A stretch of 36,605 bases of DNA from Colivivens sp964452915 (GTDB lineage: Bacteria; Bacteroidota; Bacteroidia; Bacteroidales; Bacteroidaceae). The stretch covers positions 1 to 36,605 of the forward strand of contig CAYVNW010000031.1 of the NCBI GenBank assembly GCA_964452915.1, in the 5' to 3' direction. This document shows positions 17,301 through 25,394 of this stretch, in pieces (position 1 is the stretch's first letter; each line of letters starts with the position of its first letter). The notes beneath the pieces are model-generated. The model was not told the DNA's origin. It searched no databases and saw only the letters and a list, made by a program, of their open reading frames with translations. Made by a program: the position numbers and the translations under genes.

Positions 17301-17999
17301 GACGACGGAACATCCGACTATTGGACAGTAACGTCTGGCACCTCGGGATATAAAGGAAATCTCGGATATGGCTGCATAGAGTTCTCCACAAGTACATTCA
17401 ACCTCTTTCAATCGCTTGGAGGCATGCCTTCAGGCACATACAGAGTATCAACACAAGGATTCTACCGTAACGGAGCAAAGGAAAACAGTGCAAACACAGA
17501 AGTAAACTCGTATGTATATATAGGTTCGGATAATTCAAAGACGCTGACGCCTATATCACGCAATGCAAATACAAAGACATCATCCGGAGACTGGTTTGAA
17601 TATGCCAACAACAAATTTGTACCTAACGACTTAGAGGCAGCATCAGCAGCATTCAACAATTTGTCGCGCTTCAAGCCGTCCACTCTGTTCAACTTGAACT
17701 ATATTGACGGTTATTACGATAGTTCATCCATCAGCAAACTGGTGATTGGAATAAAGAAAACCAAATCTGTAACTGATGATTGGACTGTAGTCAACTATAT
17801 TAAATTCTATTATTTGGGCGACCCTAACAGTTTCGCAACAGAAGACGTAAACAAAGACGGCAATGTAGACACAGGGGACGTGCTGACAATATACGAAGGC
17901 ATGCAGACCGGCGTCACGGACGGACTTGACGTAAATGGGGACGGGATGGTCGATACAGAGGACGTTCTTAAGGTATATGAGCAGATGAGTGGCTTATAA
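14358..17999 (+). CDS. Multidomain secreted glycosidase with lectin, FN3, LamG and dockerin-like modules
   Basis: A 1213-residue exported protein. Signal peptide about 1-20. Residues 30-375 look like a TIM-barrel glycosidase of clan GH-A; ISPFNEPDYG gives E162 as the likely acid/base, and E249 in DELHN is a candidate nucleophile, but I cannot assign a GH family. Next: a ricin-type beta-trefoil (385-530, with paired Q-x-W/W motifs), FN3 (about 540-625), LamG/concanavalin-like (about 635-825), helical FIVAR-like region (840-950), a beta-rich carbohydrate-binding-like region (975-1155), and a dockerin-like pair of Ca-loops, DVNKDGNVDTGDV (1163-1175) and DVNGDGMVDTEDV (1191-1203). The module set points to an extracellular polysaccharide-degrading enzyme. 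It follows the phosphatase by 48 nt. Confidence 0.85.
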   Translation: MIRKTFTSFLLVSLCGTLNAQTVASNSMQTGAHAPVVAFNISNQGVEQPVRWGIDTAWRWSWWPLRATNHMKECVSLGRVTIDPRVSGNNTSLTTDQKSGLDEQLSWLTKSGVKDLYLLAGNASGTAWDTSYRTAFINDIALTVEYLQSKGYAVVAISPFNEPDYGANNAPSASEMAAVANLMHDNDVLKDIDVAGPSCLNPDYAYAWWNTMKEAIDIGNTHQLAGTFDNFANFYAAVQSSGKRSAGDELHNINDALIGMNYGMSDGIWWSDFGGYTRAELGRTSNNGSRIAYKENRRAWTTAAVFKCGKENLAEAFLGSSERQAGKSAFTFVSQDRLAYYDGNGPYYEYTKATKGGTGYQTGQTNSECVVEITYGEDVPIGPLSGSFKIVNKATGRLLTANSLSSNSDISQSAESASRYQTWTIKPLTENEAGDFSYVTIACSRNTSLYLDGVKYGGDNGSRVLLYQGGGNECERWHLRYMGNGYYVITNHDSGLSLEGSSDNSSATSTDVVQWERTGSDRQLWRLVPADATVEQVKPTAPAGLSATPLSASVRLSWKANSDNDLLGYMVYRYNESAGIWETVARQVADTVFIDNISPKNRTFRYRIRAIDKAWNISEPSEEVSCRHGSEPALIAHWKFASSLNDISENRFDAVGQSITFESDGVHDGITLNGTDSYVNLPYNLGDMPRLTFSAWVNPNSTTAWQRIIDFGNSTDNYMFLTSSNGSRLRFEICHDGDKQGLNATKQLAAGTWTYVTLTIDDDSVKIYLNGELNAASGNITYRPDDVNPLLSYIGRSMFEADPMFSGAISDASLYNYALPSDSIRKLYYSSQTSSATALLTQPMYKNTRESLQKALDNVNTAISEDNTGNIQSLLTTLNTAMKNAQKSIQAYQPFGQILEWSKLTVSEHSHNNASAKSAYDAAFNEAETYYLNGEYSNARISLQIADVRAFTNTYLMAGVQSAATEDNPVDISYLLINGDFDDGTSDYWTVTSGTSGYKGNLGYGCIEFSTSTFNLFQSLGGMPSGTYRVSTQGFYRNGAKENSANTEVNSYVYIGSDNSKTLTPISRNANTKTSSGDWFEYANNKFVPNDLEAASAAFNNLSRFKPSTLFNLNYIDGYYDSSSISKLVIGIKKTKSVTDDWTVVNYIKFYYLGDPNSFATEDVNKDGNVDTGDVLTIYEGMQTGVTDGLDVNGDGMVDTEDVLKVYEQMSGL

Positions 18000-18031
18000 T
18001 GTGTGCACGAGCAAAAAAAATCTTATAAATG

Positions 18032-18062
18032 TTTGTGTAATCATTAAAAATACTTATATTTG
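18032..18062 (+). promoter_or_regulatory. Promoter of the 171-residue secreted protein gene
   Basis: TTTG (18032-18035), a 19-nt spacer and TATATTTG (18055-18062) match the Bacteroidota consensus. The leader is about 55 nt. Confidence 0.8.
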
Positions 18063-18121
18063 CAAGTGAATACCAACCATAGTATTAAATAACCTATAAT
18101 TAACATAAAACTTTTAGATCT

Positions 18122-18637
18122 ATGAAAAGGGCGTTTGTAATGTTAACAGTTATGCTTTGCATGATGACTGCTTCCGCGCAGATTTTGCACAGCGTGTTCG
18201 GAGTGCCGCTCGGCAGTAAGGAAAAAACAGCTTTCGAGCAGTGGAATGAAAGGAAAGTGAGCTATGAACAATCTCCGACTTTTAAGGGCAGTTACTTTAT
18301 CAAGGCTGATGGGGAGGACAATGAAAGCAGAACCAACCCCACGCTGATCGAGGTACTGTTCATGAACCACCGCTTGTTCAGTGTGAGATACACCTATCCC
18401 CGTGATCATTTCTCAACCATTTGCGACCTTATCAAATTTGCTTATGGACGTTTTCTGCGTTACGAGGACGAAGGCTTCAGGAATTATTATGATGATTCTA
18501 CGGAACACTTCATCAACATAGCCCATGACGATGAACATACCTACCTGGTGTATGGCGTGAATTTGTACAGCCCGGGCAAAAATAAAAACAGGCCTCGTTT
18601 CCGCCATAAGTTTGAGGAACGCGAAAATGTAGAATAA
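18122..18637 (+). CDS. Small secreted protein of unknown function
   Basis: A 171-residue protein with a clear signal peptide (1-19, VMLTVMLCMMTASA/Q). The mature part is mixed alpha/beta and rich in aromatic and charged residues (SYFIKADGEDN, RYTYPRDHFS, FRNYYDDSTEHF) and ends in a very basic/acidic tail. I do not recognise a family. It has its own promoter and is followed by an imperfect inverted repeat before the DUF4105 gene. Confidence 0.75.
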   Translation: MKRAFVMLTVMLCMMTASAQILHSVFGVPLGSKEKTAFEQWNERKVSYEQSPTFKGSYFIKADGEDNESRTNPTLIEVLFMNHRLFSVRYTYPRDHFSTICDLIKFAYGRFLRYEDEGFRNYYDDSTEHFINIAHDDEHTYLVYGVNLYSPGKNKNRPRFRHKFEERENVE

Positions 18638-18640
18638 AAT

Positions 18641-18696
18641 GTGACCATGGCATGACGACTATTTGCGAAGCGAAATTTGCCGTCGTGCCGGATCAC
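18641..18696. repeat. Long imperfect inverted repeat
   Basis: GTGACC plus GGCA and CGAC on the left pair with GTCG, TGCC and GGATCAC on the right, with small bulges. An inner ATTTGCG/CGAAAT hairpin (18661-18676) caps the structure. There is no T-run after it on the plus strand, so it is not a classic terminator. It sits between two genes of the same orientation. Confidence 0.5.
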
Positions 18697-18754
18697 TATG
18701 CAATAAAAACTTCAAAATATCAAGCTACGGTCGGATATATTGAATTATTTGTTG

Positions 18755-18762
18755 TACCTTTG
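18755..18762 (+). promoter_or_regulatory. -7 box before the DUF4105 gene
   Basis: TACCTTTG lies 29 nt before the GTG start. No convincing TTTG is present 19-21 nt upstream, so only half of the promoter is supported. Confidence 0.45.
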
Positions 18763-18791
18763 TACCTTATAAGAACATATAATATTATAAG

Positions 18792-20024
18792 GTGAAACAT
18801 TTTATTGCTGTTATATTAGGCTTGATTGTGGGTCAGACTGCGCTTTTGGCACAGAATGAGACGGCGGATGATTCGACCGCGGCAGTACCCGATTCGTTTG
18901 AGGTGTCGTTGCTGACATGCGCCCCGGGCAAAGTGGCTTACACAATGTATGGGCATACAGCTATACGTGTGCACAACTTGTCGGAGGGAACAGACGTGGC
19001 GTTCAACTATGGTATGTTCGACTACGATGAGGACAATTTTCTTTTTAAATTCGTGAAGGGGGAGACTGATTATGTGCTCGGAGCAGAAAGCACACAACAT
19101 TTCTTCAACCGTTACGGAGAAAAGGGAGTCGGAGTTGAGGAACAAATACTGAATCTGACCCAGAACGAATGCCGGCGGATTTTCCTGTTATTGTGTGAGA
19201 ACGCACAGCCGGAGAACCGCACATACCGCTATAACTGGCTCTATGACAATTGTACGACCCGTGCACGCGATATGATAGAGCGAAGTATCGACGGGGAGGT
19301 GGTGTATTTGCGCCCCGACGCCCATCTGACTGCCCGTCAGATCCTGCATGGATTTTCAAAGGCAAACAGATGGATTGAGTTTGGCGAAAACCTGATATTA
19401 GGCTATGAGCTGGATACAGCTTTAACCAAACGCCAGCAGATGTTCATCCCTTCTTATTATGCCGCAGACGCCGACAGTGCGCTGATACTGCGTGCCGACG
19501 GACAGTCGGTGCCACTTGTCAAATCAAAAGGAATGGCAGTAGTGGATACAAGCGGGACTAAGACCGGATCATCGCTTGACGGACCCTTTACCGCCTTTGC
19601 CGCTTTAATGATTGCCACTATTATTATCATTGTGTTCGAGGTGCGGAGAAAGCGCACATTCAAGTGGTTTGATGTGGCACTTCAAGCACTGGAGGGATTA
19701 GCCGGACTGCTCATATTCTTTCTTACATTCTTTTCGGAACATCCGGGGACAGACACCAATATGATTATATTGCTGCTTAATCCGTTGTCGTTCGTGTGGA
19801 TTCCCTTTTTTGCCATGCGGAAGACACGAAAGGTCTGTATTGTCATTTTGGCAGAGTTCGCCCTGTTTATTATAACTCTTGCGCTCCTGCCTCAATGCTA
19901 TGACATGGCCGTTTGGCCACTGGTACTCACTTTGCTGTTAAGACTAACAGTGAATATTTTCTTAAGTCGGGAATATTCATTAACTTTGCAATCCGAAACG
20001 AAACAAAACAAACAAAAAAGATAA
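18792..20024 (+). CDS. DUF4105 membrane protein, Lnb-like lipoprotein N-acyltransferase candidate
   Basis: A 410-residue inner-membrane protein. Signal/anchor 1-20, then a periplasmic DUF4105 domain (about 35-245) with YGHTAIRV (H55) and YDNCTTRARD (C154), a Cys/His pair that fits a thiol acyltransferase or protease-type active site. The C-terminal part (about 258-400) has roughly four or five membrane helices. The DUF4105 family includes Lnb, the enzyme that N-acylates lipoproteins in Bacteroides; whether this is that orthologue or a paralogue cannot be told here. The start is GTG, with no in-frame ATG before the signal sequence. Its stop abuts the secA ATG with no intervening base, and the secA promoter lies inside its 3' end. 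Confidence 0.8.
   Translation: MKHFIAVILGLIVGQTALLAQNETADDSTAAVPDSFEVSLLTCAPGKVAYTMYGHTAIRVHNLSEGTDVAFNYGMFDYDEDNFLFKFVKGETDYVLGAESTQHFFNRYGEKGVGVEEQILNLTQNECRRIFLLLCENAQPENRTYRYNWLYDNCTTRARDMIERSIDGEVVYLRPDAHLTARQILHGFSKANRWIEFGENLILGYELDTALTKRQQMFIPSYYAADADSALILRADGQSVPLVKSKGMAVVDTSGTKTGSSLDGPFTAFAALMIATIIIIVFEVRRKRTFKWFDVALQALEGLAGLLIFFLTFFSEHPGTDTNMIILLLNPLSFVWIPFFAMRKTRKVCIVILAEFALFIITLALLPQCYDMAVWPLVLTLLLRLTVNIFLSREYSLTLQSETKQNKQKR
19957..19988 (+). promoter_or_regulatory. Internal promoter for secA
   Basis: TAACTTTG (19981-19988) is a good -7 box, preceded after 20 nt by TTTT in place of TTTG (19957-19960). It lies within the last codons of the DUF4105 gene, so secA may be made independently as well as by read-through. 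Confidence 0.55.
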
Positions 20025-23000
20025 ATGGGATTTAATGATATTATGACAAAGCTCTTTGGCAACAAGGCGCAAAGAGATATCAAGGCAATCAGACCTTACG
20101 TGGAAGAAATCAACAGAATATATCCATCGATGGCTGCATTGTCGAACGATGAGTTGCGTGCAAAGACACAAGAGCTGAAGAAGGAGATTTACGATTCTGC
20201 CGGTGACCTTCGCAAACAGATTGATGATGTTAAGGCACAGATTGAGAAGACAGAAATTCAAGACAGGGCACCACTGTTCGAGAAAGTCGACAAACTTGAG
20301 GCTGAAATACTTGAGGTGTACGACAAAAAGCTCGACGAGATAATGCCTACGGTTTATGCCATCGTGAAAGATACGTGCCGTCGTTTCCGTGAGGCTAAAA
20401 CGATTGACGACCTCGCATTGACTCCTACAGATTTCGACCGTGAGGCAGTGGTCCGCTATCCGGGTGTGGTTGAAATCAAGGACAATAAGGTGCTTATTCA
20501 CGAAGTGTTTGACGGAGCACCAAACATTTGGATTCCATACGACTGTCAGCTGTTCGGCGGCGTTGTCCTGCATCAGGGCAAGATTGCCGAAATGGCAACA
20601 GGTGAAGGTAAGACACTGACATCTATCCTTCCTGTATTCCTGAATGCCTTGACCGGCAATGGTGTCCATGTGGTTACGGTCAATGACTATTTGGCAAAAC
20701 GTGACTCTGAGTGGAACTCACCGGTATTCCTGTTCCACCAGATGAATGTTGACTGTATCGATAAGCATCAGCCGAACTCCGAGGCAAGACGCAGGGCATA
20801 CCAGGCAGACGTGACATATGGAACAAACAATGAATTCGGTTTCGACTATTTGCGTGACAATATGGCTATGCGTCCGGAAGACCTGGTTCAGCGTAAGCAC
20901 AACTATGCTATTGTCGATGAGGTCGATTCTGTGCTGATTGACGATGCACGTACACCACTCATCATATCAGGACCTGTGCCTAAGGGTGACGACCAGATGT
21001 TCAACGAGTTCTGTCCGTATATTGAAAAACTTGTTGAGGCACAACGCAAACAAGCCACCCAATATCTTGCCGAGGCGAAGAAACTCATCGACAGTGACAA
21101 TCAAAAAGATATAGAAGCCGGCTTCCTGTCGCTCTTCCGTGCATACAAAGCCCTTCCAAAGAACAAGGCACTCATCAAATATCTGTCGGAGCCAGGAATC
21201 AAGACGGGTCTGCTCAAGACCGAGGAAATATATATGGAGAACAATAACCGCCGTATGCCGGAGGCTACTGATCCTTTGTTCTTTGTCTGCGATGAGAAAC
21301 AGAAATCGGTTGAGATGACAGACAAGGGAAACCAACTCATTGCCGACATTGTGAAGGACGACCAGTTCTTCGTATTGCCGGACATCACCACGGAACTCTC
21401 TGATCTTGAAGGACAGCACTTGCCTGAAGAAGAATACATCACAAAGAAAGACGAGTTGATGCAGGACTACGCCATGAAGAGCGAGCGCGTGCATACAATG
21501 CAGCAGCTATTGAAAGCATACACGATGTTTGAGATCGATGACGACTATGTTGTCATCGACGGACAGGTAAAAATTGTGGATGAGCAGACAGGACGTATCA
21601 TGGAAGGCCGCCGATGGTCGGACGGACTCCATCAGGCAGTAGAAGCAAAGGAACGTGTGAAAGTAGAGGCCGCCACACAAACCTACGCAACCATCACCTT
21701 GCAAAACTACTTCCGTATGTACCACAAGCTGGCAGGTATGACCGGTACGGCTATCACAGAGGCAGGTGAGTTCTGGGACATCTACAAACTCGATGTGGTT
21801 GAGATACCAACCAATGTGCCTGTAATACGTGATGACCAAAACGACCGTGTCTACAAGACAAACCGTGAGAAGTATAAGGCAGTGATTGAGGAAATAGAAA
21901 AACTGGTGGCACAAGGCCGTCCGGTGCTCGTAGGCACGACATCAGTAGAAATATCTGAGATGTTGAGCAAGATGCTCAGCATGCGTAAGATTCCTCACAG
22001 TGTACTGAATGCGAAACTGCATGCAAAGGAGGCTGAGATCGTGAAGGAAGCAGGACAGACCGGTAAAGTCACTATCGCGACCAACATGGCAGGACGTGGT
22101 ACCGATATTAAGTTGTCGCCTGAAGTAAAGGCTGCAGGCGGACTTGCCATCATTGGTACCGAACGTCATGAAAGCCGTCGTGTTGACCGTCAGCTCCGTG
22201 GACGTGCCGGTCGTCAAGGCGACCCGGGATCATCCGTATTCTTTGTCAGCCTTGAAGACAAACTGATGCGTCTGTTCGCTTCTGACCGTATATCGAAGAT
22301 CATGGACCGTATGGGATTCGAGGAAGGCGAGATGATTGAGCACCCAATGATTAACAAGTCAATAGAACGTGCACAGAAAAAAGTAGAGGAAAACAACTTC
22401 GGTATACGTAAACGTCTGCTTGAGTACGATGACGTTATGAACAAGCAGCGTAAAGTTATCTACGAACGCCGTCGGCATGCGCTGATGGGTGAACGTATAG
22501 GCATGGATATTTCCAACATCATTTGGGACCGTGTCTACAAGACCATCATGAAAAACGATTACGATGGATGTAAGGAAAACTTCTTCCGCCTGTTTGCAAT
22601 GGAACTGCCATTCACGGAAAAAGAATTTGAAGACAATCGCGACAAAGTAATCGACTCTACCTACGATGCCGTTCTCGCAAGTTTCAAAACCCGTGGTGAA
22701 CGTATAGCCTCTGCTGCATGGCCTGTCATAAAGAACGTCTATGAAACCAAGGAGGATATGTACGAGAACATACTTATACCTCTGACAGACGGACACAGGG
22801 TCTATCAGATTTCCCTTCCACTCAAGGAAACATACGAGAAAGAGGCAAAGAACATATTCGTGTCGTTTGAGAAACTCATATTGCTGCACACCATTGATGA
22901 AGCATGGCAGGAGAACTTACGTCAGCTCGACGAACTCCGCCACTCAGTGCAGAACGCAAGTTACGAGCAGAAAGATCCGTTGCTTATTTTCAAGTTGGAA

Positions 23001-23336
23001 TCTGTCTCCTTGTTTGACAACATGATTGATGAAATCAATGACGGCACCATTTCCGTATTGATGCGTTGCAGTCTGCCAATAGCCAATCCAGAGGAGGTTC
23101 ACCAAGCATCGAACAAACCTCAGATACCTAACAGGAAATACGTGGAGTCGAAGCAAAACCTGAGCGAGCCGTCGGAAGTTCAGCGTGGAATGCAACGCGC
23201 CGCACAAAACGACACGCGCTCTGTACAGCAGGCGGTTCAGACCATCAGACACGAAGGCCCGAAAGTAGGCAGAAACGACCCGTGTCCGTGTGGGTCGGGA
23301 AAGAAATACAAAAACTGTCATGGCAAAATAGCATGA
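20025..23336 (+). CDS. secA: Protein translocase ATPase SecA
   Basis: Cytosolic/membrane motor that drives preproteins through SecYEG. The 1103-residue length is typical of Bacteroidota, larger than the ~900 of E. coli because of an insertion in the N-terminal half (about 80-120). Walker A is MATGEGKT (190-197), followed by the DEVDSVLID Walker B/DEAD-like box, the RIMEGRRWSDGLHQAVEAKE segment, MAGMTGTA, NMAGRGTDIKL and the HESRRVDRQLRGRAGRQGDPG motif of nucleotide-binding fold 2. The C-terminal zinc tail is CPCGSGKKYKNCH (C1087, C1089, C1098, H1099). A strong terminator follows. Confidence 0.98.
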   Translation: MGFNDIMTKLFGNKAQRDIKAIRPYVEEINRIYPSMAALSNDELRAKTQELKKEIYDSAGDLRKQIDDVKAQIEKTEIQDRAPLFEKVDKLEAEILEVYDKKLDEIMPTVYAIVKDTCRRFREAKTIDDLALTPTDFDREAVVRYPGVVEIKDNKVLIHEVFDGAPNIWIPYDCQLFGGVVLHQGKIAEMATGEGKTLTSILPVFLNALTGNGVHVVTVNDYLAKRDSEWNSPVFLFHQMNVDCIDKHQPNSEARRRAYQADVTYGTNNEFGFDYLRDNMAMRPEDLVQRKHNYAIVDEVDSVLIDDARTPLIISGPVPKGDDQMFNEFCPYIEKLVEAQRKQATQYLAEAKKLIDSDNQKDIEAGFLSLFRAYKALPKNKALIKYLSEPGIKTGLLKTEEIYMENNNRRMPEATDPLFFVCDEKQKSVEMTDKGNQLIADIVKDDQFFVLPDITTELSDLEGQHLPEEEYITKKDELMQDYAMKSERVHTMQQLLKAYTMFEIDDDYVVIDGQVKIVDEQTGRIMEGRRWSDGLHQAVEAKERVKVEAATQTYATITLQNYFRMYHKLAGMTGTAITEAGEFWDIYKLDVVEIPTNVPVIRDDQNDRVYKTNREKYKAVIEEIEKLVAQGRPVLVGTTSVEISEMLSKMLSMRKIPHSVLNAKLHAKEAEIVKEAGQTGKVTIATNMAGRGTDIKLSPEVKAAGGLAIIGTERHESRRVDRQLRGRAGRQGDPGSSVFFVSLEDKLMRLFASDRISKIMDRMGFEEGEMIEHPMINKSIERAQKKVEENNFGIRKRLLEYDDVMNKQRKVIYERRRHALMGERIGMDISNIIWDRVYKTIMKNDYDGCKENFFRLFAMELPFTEKEFEDNRDKVIDSTYDAVLASFKTRGERIASAAWPVIKNVYETKEDMYENILIPLTDGHRVYQISLPLKETYEKEAKNIFVSFEKLILLHTIDEAWQENLRQLDELRHSVQNASYEQKDPLLIFKLESVSLFDNMIDEINDGTISVLMRCSLPIANPEEVHQASNKPQIPNRKYVESKQNLSEPSEVQRGMQRAAQNDTRSVQQAVQTIRHEGPKVGRNDPCPCGSGKKYKNCHGKIA

Positions 23337-23356
23337 CCGTAACCATATACATGAGT

Positions 23357-23390
23357 AAGGGAATCCAACCGCTGGCTGGGTTCCCTTTTT
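23357..23390 (+). terminator. Intrinsic terminator after secA
   Basis: AAGGGAA (23357-23363) pairs with TTCCCTT (23381-23387), extended by a few further pairs inside. It runs directly into TTTTT 20 nt after the stop codon. Confidence 0.8.
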
Positions 23391-23490
23391 GTGTATACCA
23401 TATCATACCATGTTATATCACATAACTATGTCCGTTACTCTTTAACCGAGATTATTTACACCTTATTATATATACGCGCGCGAAGAAACA

Positions 23491-23545
23491 GGAAGATCAT
23501 CTTCCGGCAAACTGAGACTGACGGGACGGGCACTGACGGGACAGG
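23491..23545. repeat. Palindrome and short tandem repeat between convergent genes
   Basis: GGAAGAT-C-ATCTTCC (23491-23505) is a perfect 7-bp palindrome. ACTGACGGGACGGG (23517-23530) is repeated as ACTGACGGGACAGG (23532-23545), a 15-nt unit. Neither is followed by a T-run. Confidence 0.5.
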
Positions 23546-23567
23546 GCCGGCGAAGGGCAGGACAGCT

Positions 23568-24278
23568 TTACTTATAGCAATAGCCGCCGTCGACCTTGAT
23601 GACTGCTCCATTAACAAAAGAATTGTCTATGATAAACTCGTATGCTTTCACTATTTCGTCTACTTCGGCAAAACGGTGGATGGCTGTTTTTTTGCAGATG
23701 TTGTCGCGTATCTCCTGAGGTTTCTGCTTCTGCCACTCTGTGTCTACAAATCCCGGAGCTACTACATTTACTGTTGTGTTTGTCCCTTCAAATTCTTTTA
23801 CGAGATTTAGCGATAGTGCGTGTATCGCACTTTTGGTGACTCCGTACGCAAGTACAGTGCCATGAGGGTGTATCGCCATTTCGCTGCCAGTGAAGATGAT
23901 GCGGCTGCCTGAAGGAATGATACCAAATAACTCCCGTATTATTATGTAGTGACTGTTCACAGCCACTTCCATCATGGCATCCCAATCAGAATCGGTACTC
24001 TGTGTGAACGGATGCCTTATGGTTATCCCTGCATTACATACTATACAATCAATATGCGAATATTTTTTCTTTATGTAATGGAGAAATGTATGTGTCTGGG
24101 ACCTTTGACTTTGATCGACCTGTATTACTTCCAAATTATCGTGCGACCGGACTAATTGCTCTGTAGCTTTTTTATCGTGGCCATAAGTGGCAATCACATG
24201 ATATCCCTTGGATAGCAACATTTCAGTCACTCCCTTGCCAATTCCTTTTGTACCGCCTGTTACAATTGCATTCTTCAT
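23568..24278 (-). CDS. Short-chain dehydrogenase/reductase
   Basis: A 236-residue NAD(P)-dependent classical SDR. The cofactor loop TGGTKGIGKG is at 7-16, the CNAG motif at 81-84, and the catalytic set is S132 (TGSEM), Y145 and K149 (YGVTKSAIH). The C-terminal VNVVAPGFVDTEW is the usual segment after the active site. The ATG at 24278 places the glycine loop at the normal distance from the N-terminus; the frame extends nine codons further without support. FabG-like role or another small-molecule substrate cannot be told apart. It has a consensus promoter with a leader of about 115 nt. Confidence 0.9.
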   Translation of the reverse strand: MKNAIVTGGTKGIGKGVTEMLLSKGYHVIATYGHDKKATEQLVRSHDNLEVIQVDQSQRSQTHTFLHYIKKKYSHIDCIVCNAGITIRHPFTQSTDSDWDAMMEVAVNSHYIIIRELFGIIPSGSRIIFTGSEMAIHPHGTVLAYGVTKSAIHALSLNLVKEFEGTNTTVNVVAPGFVDTEWQKQKPQEIRDNICKKTAIHRFAEVDEIVKAYEFIIDNSFVNGAVIKVDGGYCYK

Positions 24279-24397
24279 ATTTGTGACATGTATATTTGTT
24301 AGCAATATGATATTTCACCGTTATTCTTCTACGTATGGGATGTCGGCAGGGTGTCGTCTTGTCGTCTGCCCCATAACGTTAAGCGATTCCTAACGTG

Positions 24398-24428
24398 CAA
24401 AGGTAATAATTTTGTTTTATACTGCAAA
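24398..24428 (-). promoter_or_regulatory. Promoter of the SDR gene
   Basis: On the minus strand TTTG (24425-24428), a 19-nt spacer and TACCTTTG (24398-24405) match the consensus. Confidence 0.75.
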
Positions 24429-24664
24429 GCAAATCTGATGAATGTTTGGAATGTGCAGTGGCGATACCACTTCACGGGCCGATGTTTCTCTTTTATATCG
24501 CACACCCGTCTCACGGAGGACGGGGATAACGTAAACGGTGACAAATGGTGCAAGCCGAAGCGGAACCAAACTTATTTGAGCTGTGTTGAGGTGCAGCCAG
24601 TCAGACGGACTCCGCACGTCATGCCCCCCCGTATGTAGGTAAAGCATATTTTTAGATTTATATT

Positions 24665-24696
24665 TTTGGTGCTTTGCATAAAATAGTCTATATTTG
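24665..24696 (+). promoter_or_regulatory. Promoter of the HD-protein gene
   Basis: TTTG (24665-24668), a 20-nt spacer and TATATTTG (24689-24696). An in-frame ATG at 24674 lies inside the promoter and is therefore excluded as start. Confidence 0.8.
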
Positions 24697-24763
24697 CATG
24701 TTATTAGGGTATCAGCAGATGAGTCTGGCAACAGACGTTGAGGTGCAATTTAATCATTACATT

Positions 24764-25381
24764 ATGACACAGTCGGAATTTCAAAAGATTATTGATAGGA
24801 ACGGACCTGTAATCAATGCGATTAAAGACAAGGCGTATGGTCTTCATGCATGTGTAAACCAAACGTATGACAAAATACATCCCTACGGTTTTCACTTAGA
24901 TATGGTGGCAGAGTCTGTGTATAAATACGGTTACCTTGTCTGTGCGGACGATGCGGATGTGCTGCCTTTGTTTTTTGGTGCATATTTCCACGACAGCATA
25001 GAGGATGCACGTCAGACTTATAACGACGTGAAACGTACTGCCTTGGAGTATATGGACGAAGAAAAAGCTTCATTGGCCACGGAAATTGTGTATGCGCTGA
25101 CTAATGATAAGGGTCGGACTCGAGAGGAGAGGGCAGGTGAGCGATACTATCAAGGTATTCGCACTACTGCATACGCTCCTTTTGTGAAATTGGCTGACCG
25201 GCTGGCGAATATATCATATTCTTTCCGAAGCAAGGCAAATCCGGCTAACGAGCACATGCGAAATGTTTATCTTAAAGAACTTCCACATTTCTTAAATGCA
25301 ATTGATGTACAAAATGAAGACAAACGTTTTTCTTTACCACAAGTTATGGTCACAAAAATTCAAGACATTGTGTCGGGCTGA
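24764..25381 (+). CDS. HD-domain phosphohydrolase, SpoT/Mesh1-like
   Basis: A 205-residue protein with the metal-binding HD pattern H44, H76-D77 (FGAYFHDSIED) and D145 (VKLADRLANI), in the spacing seen in the hydrolase half of RelA/SpoT and in small Mesh1-like proteins. It lacks the synthetase and TGS/ACT domains, so it would be a stand-alone hydrolase; (p)ppGpp or a related nucleotide is the likely but unproven substrate. Two starts remain possible downstream of the promoter: ATG 24719 (220 residues) and ATG 24764; I chose the second because the conserved part begins just after it. A broken lipoprotein gene follows after 13 nt. Confidence 0.75.
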   Translation: MTQSEFQKIIDRNGPVINAIKDKAYGLHACVNQTYDKIHPYGFHLDMVAESVYKYGYLVCADDADVLPLFFGAYFHDSIEDARQTYNDVKRTALEYMDEEKASLATEIVYALTNDKGRTREERAGERYYQGIRTTAYAPFVKLADRLANISYSFRSKANPANEHMRNVYLKELPHFLNAIDVQNEDKRFSLPQVMVTKIQDIVSG

Positions 25382-25394
25382 TGCTTTCCGCTGT

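Larger units (their letters stand above)
24279..24763. other. Divergent region between SDR and HD-protein genes
   Basis: A 485-nt gap with a promoter in each direction (24398-24428 minus, 24665-24696 plus). The SDR leader contains GGCAG (24345-24349) and CTGCC (24366-24370) enclosing repeated GTCGTCT-like words. CCCGTC/GACGGG (24505-24524) is a second small hairpin. I see no gene. Confidence 0.5.
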
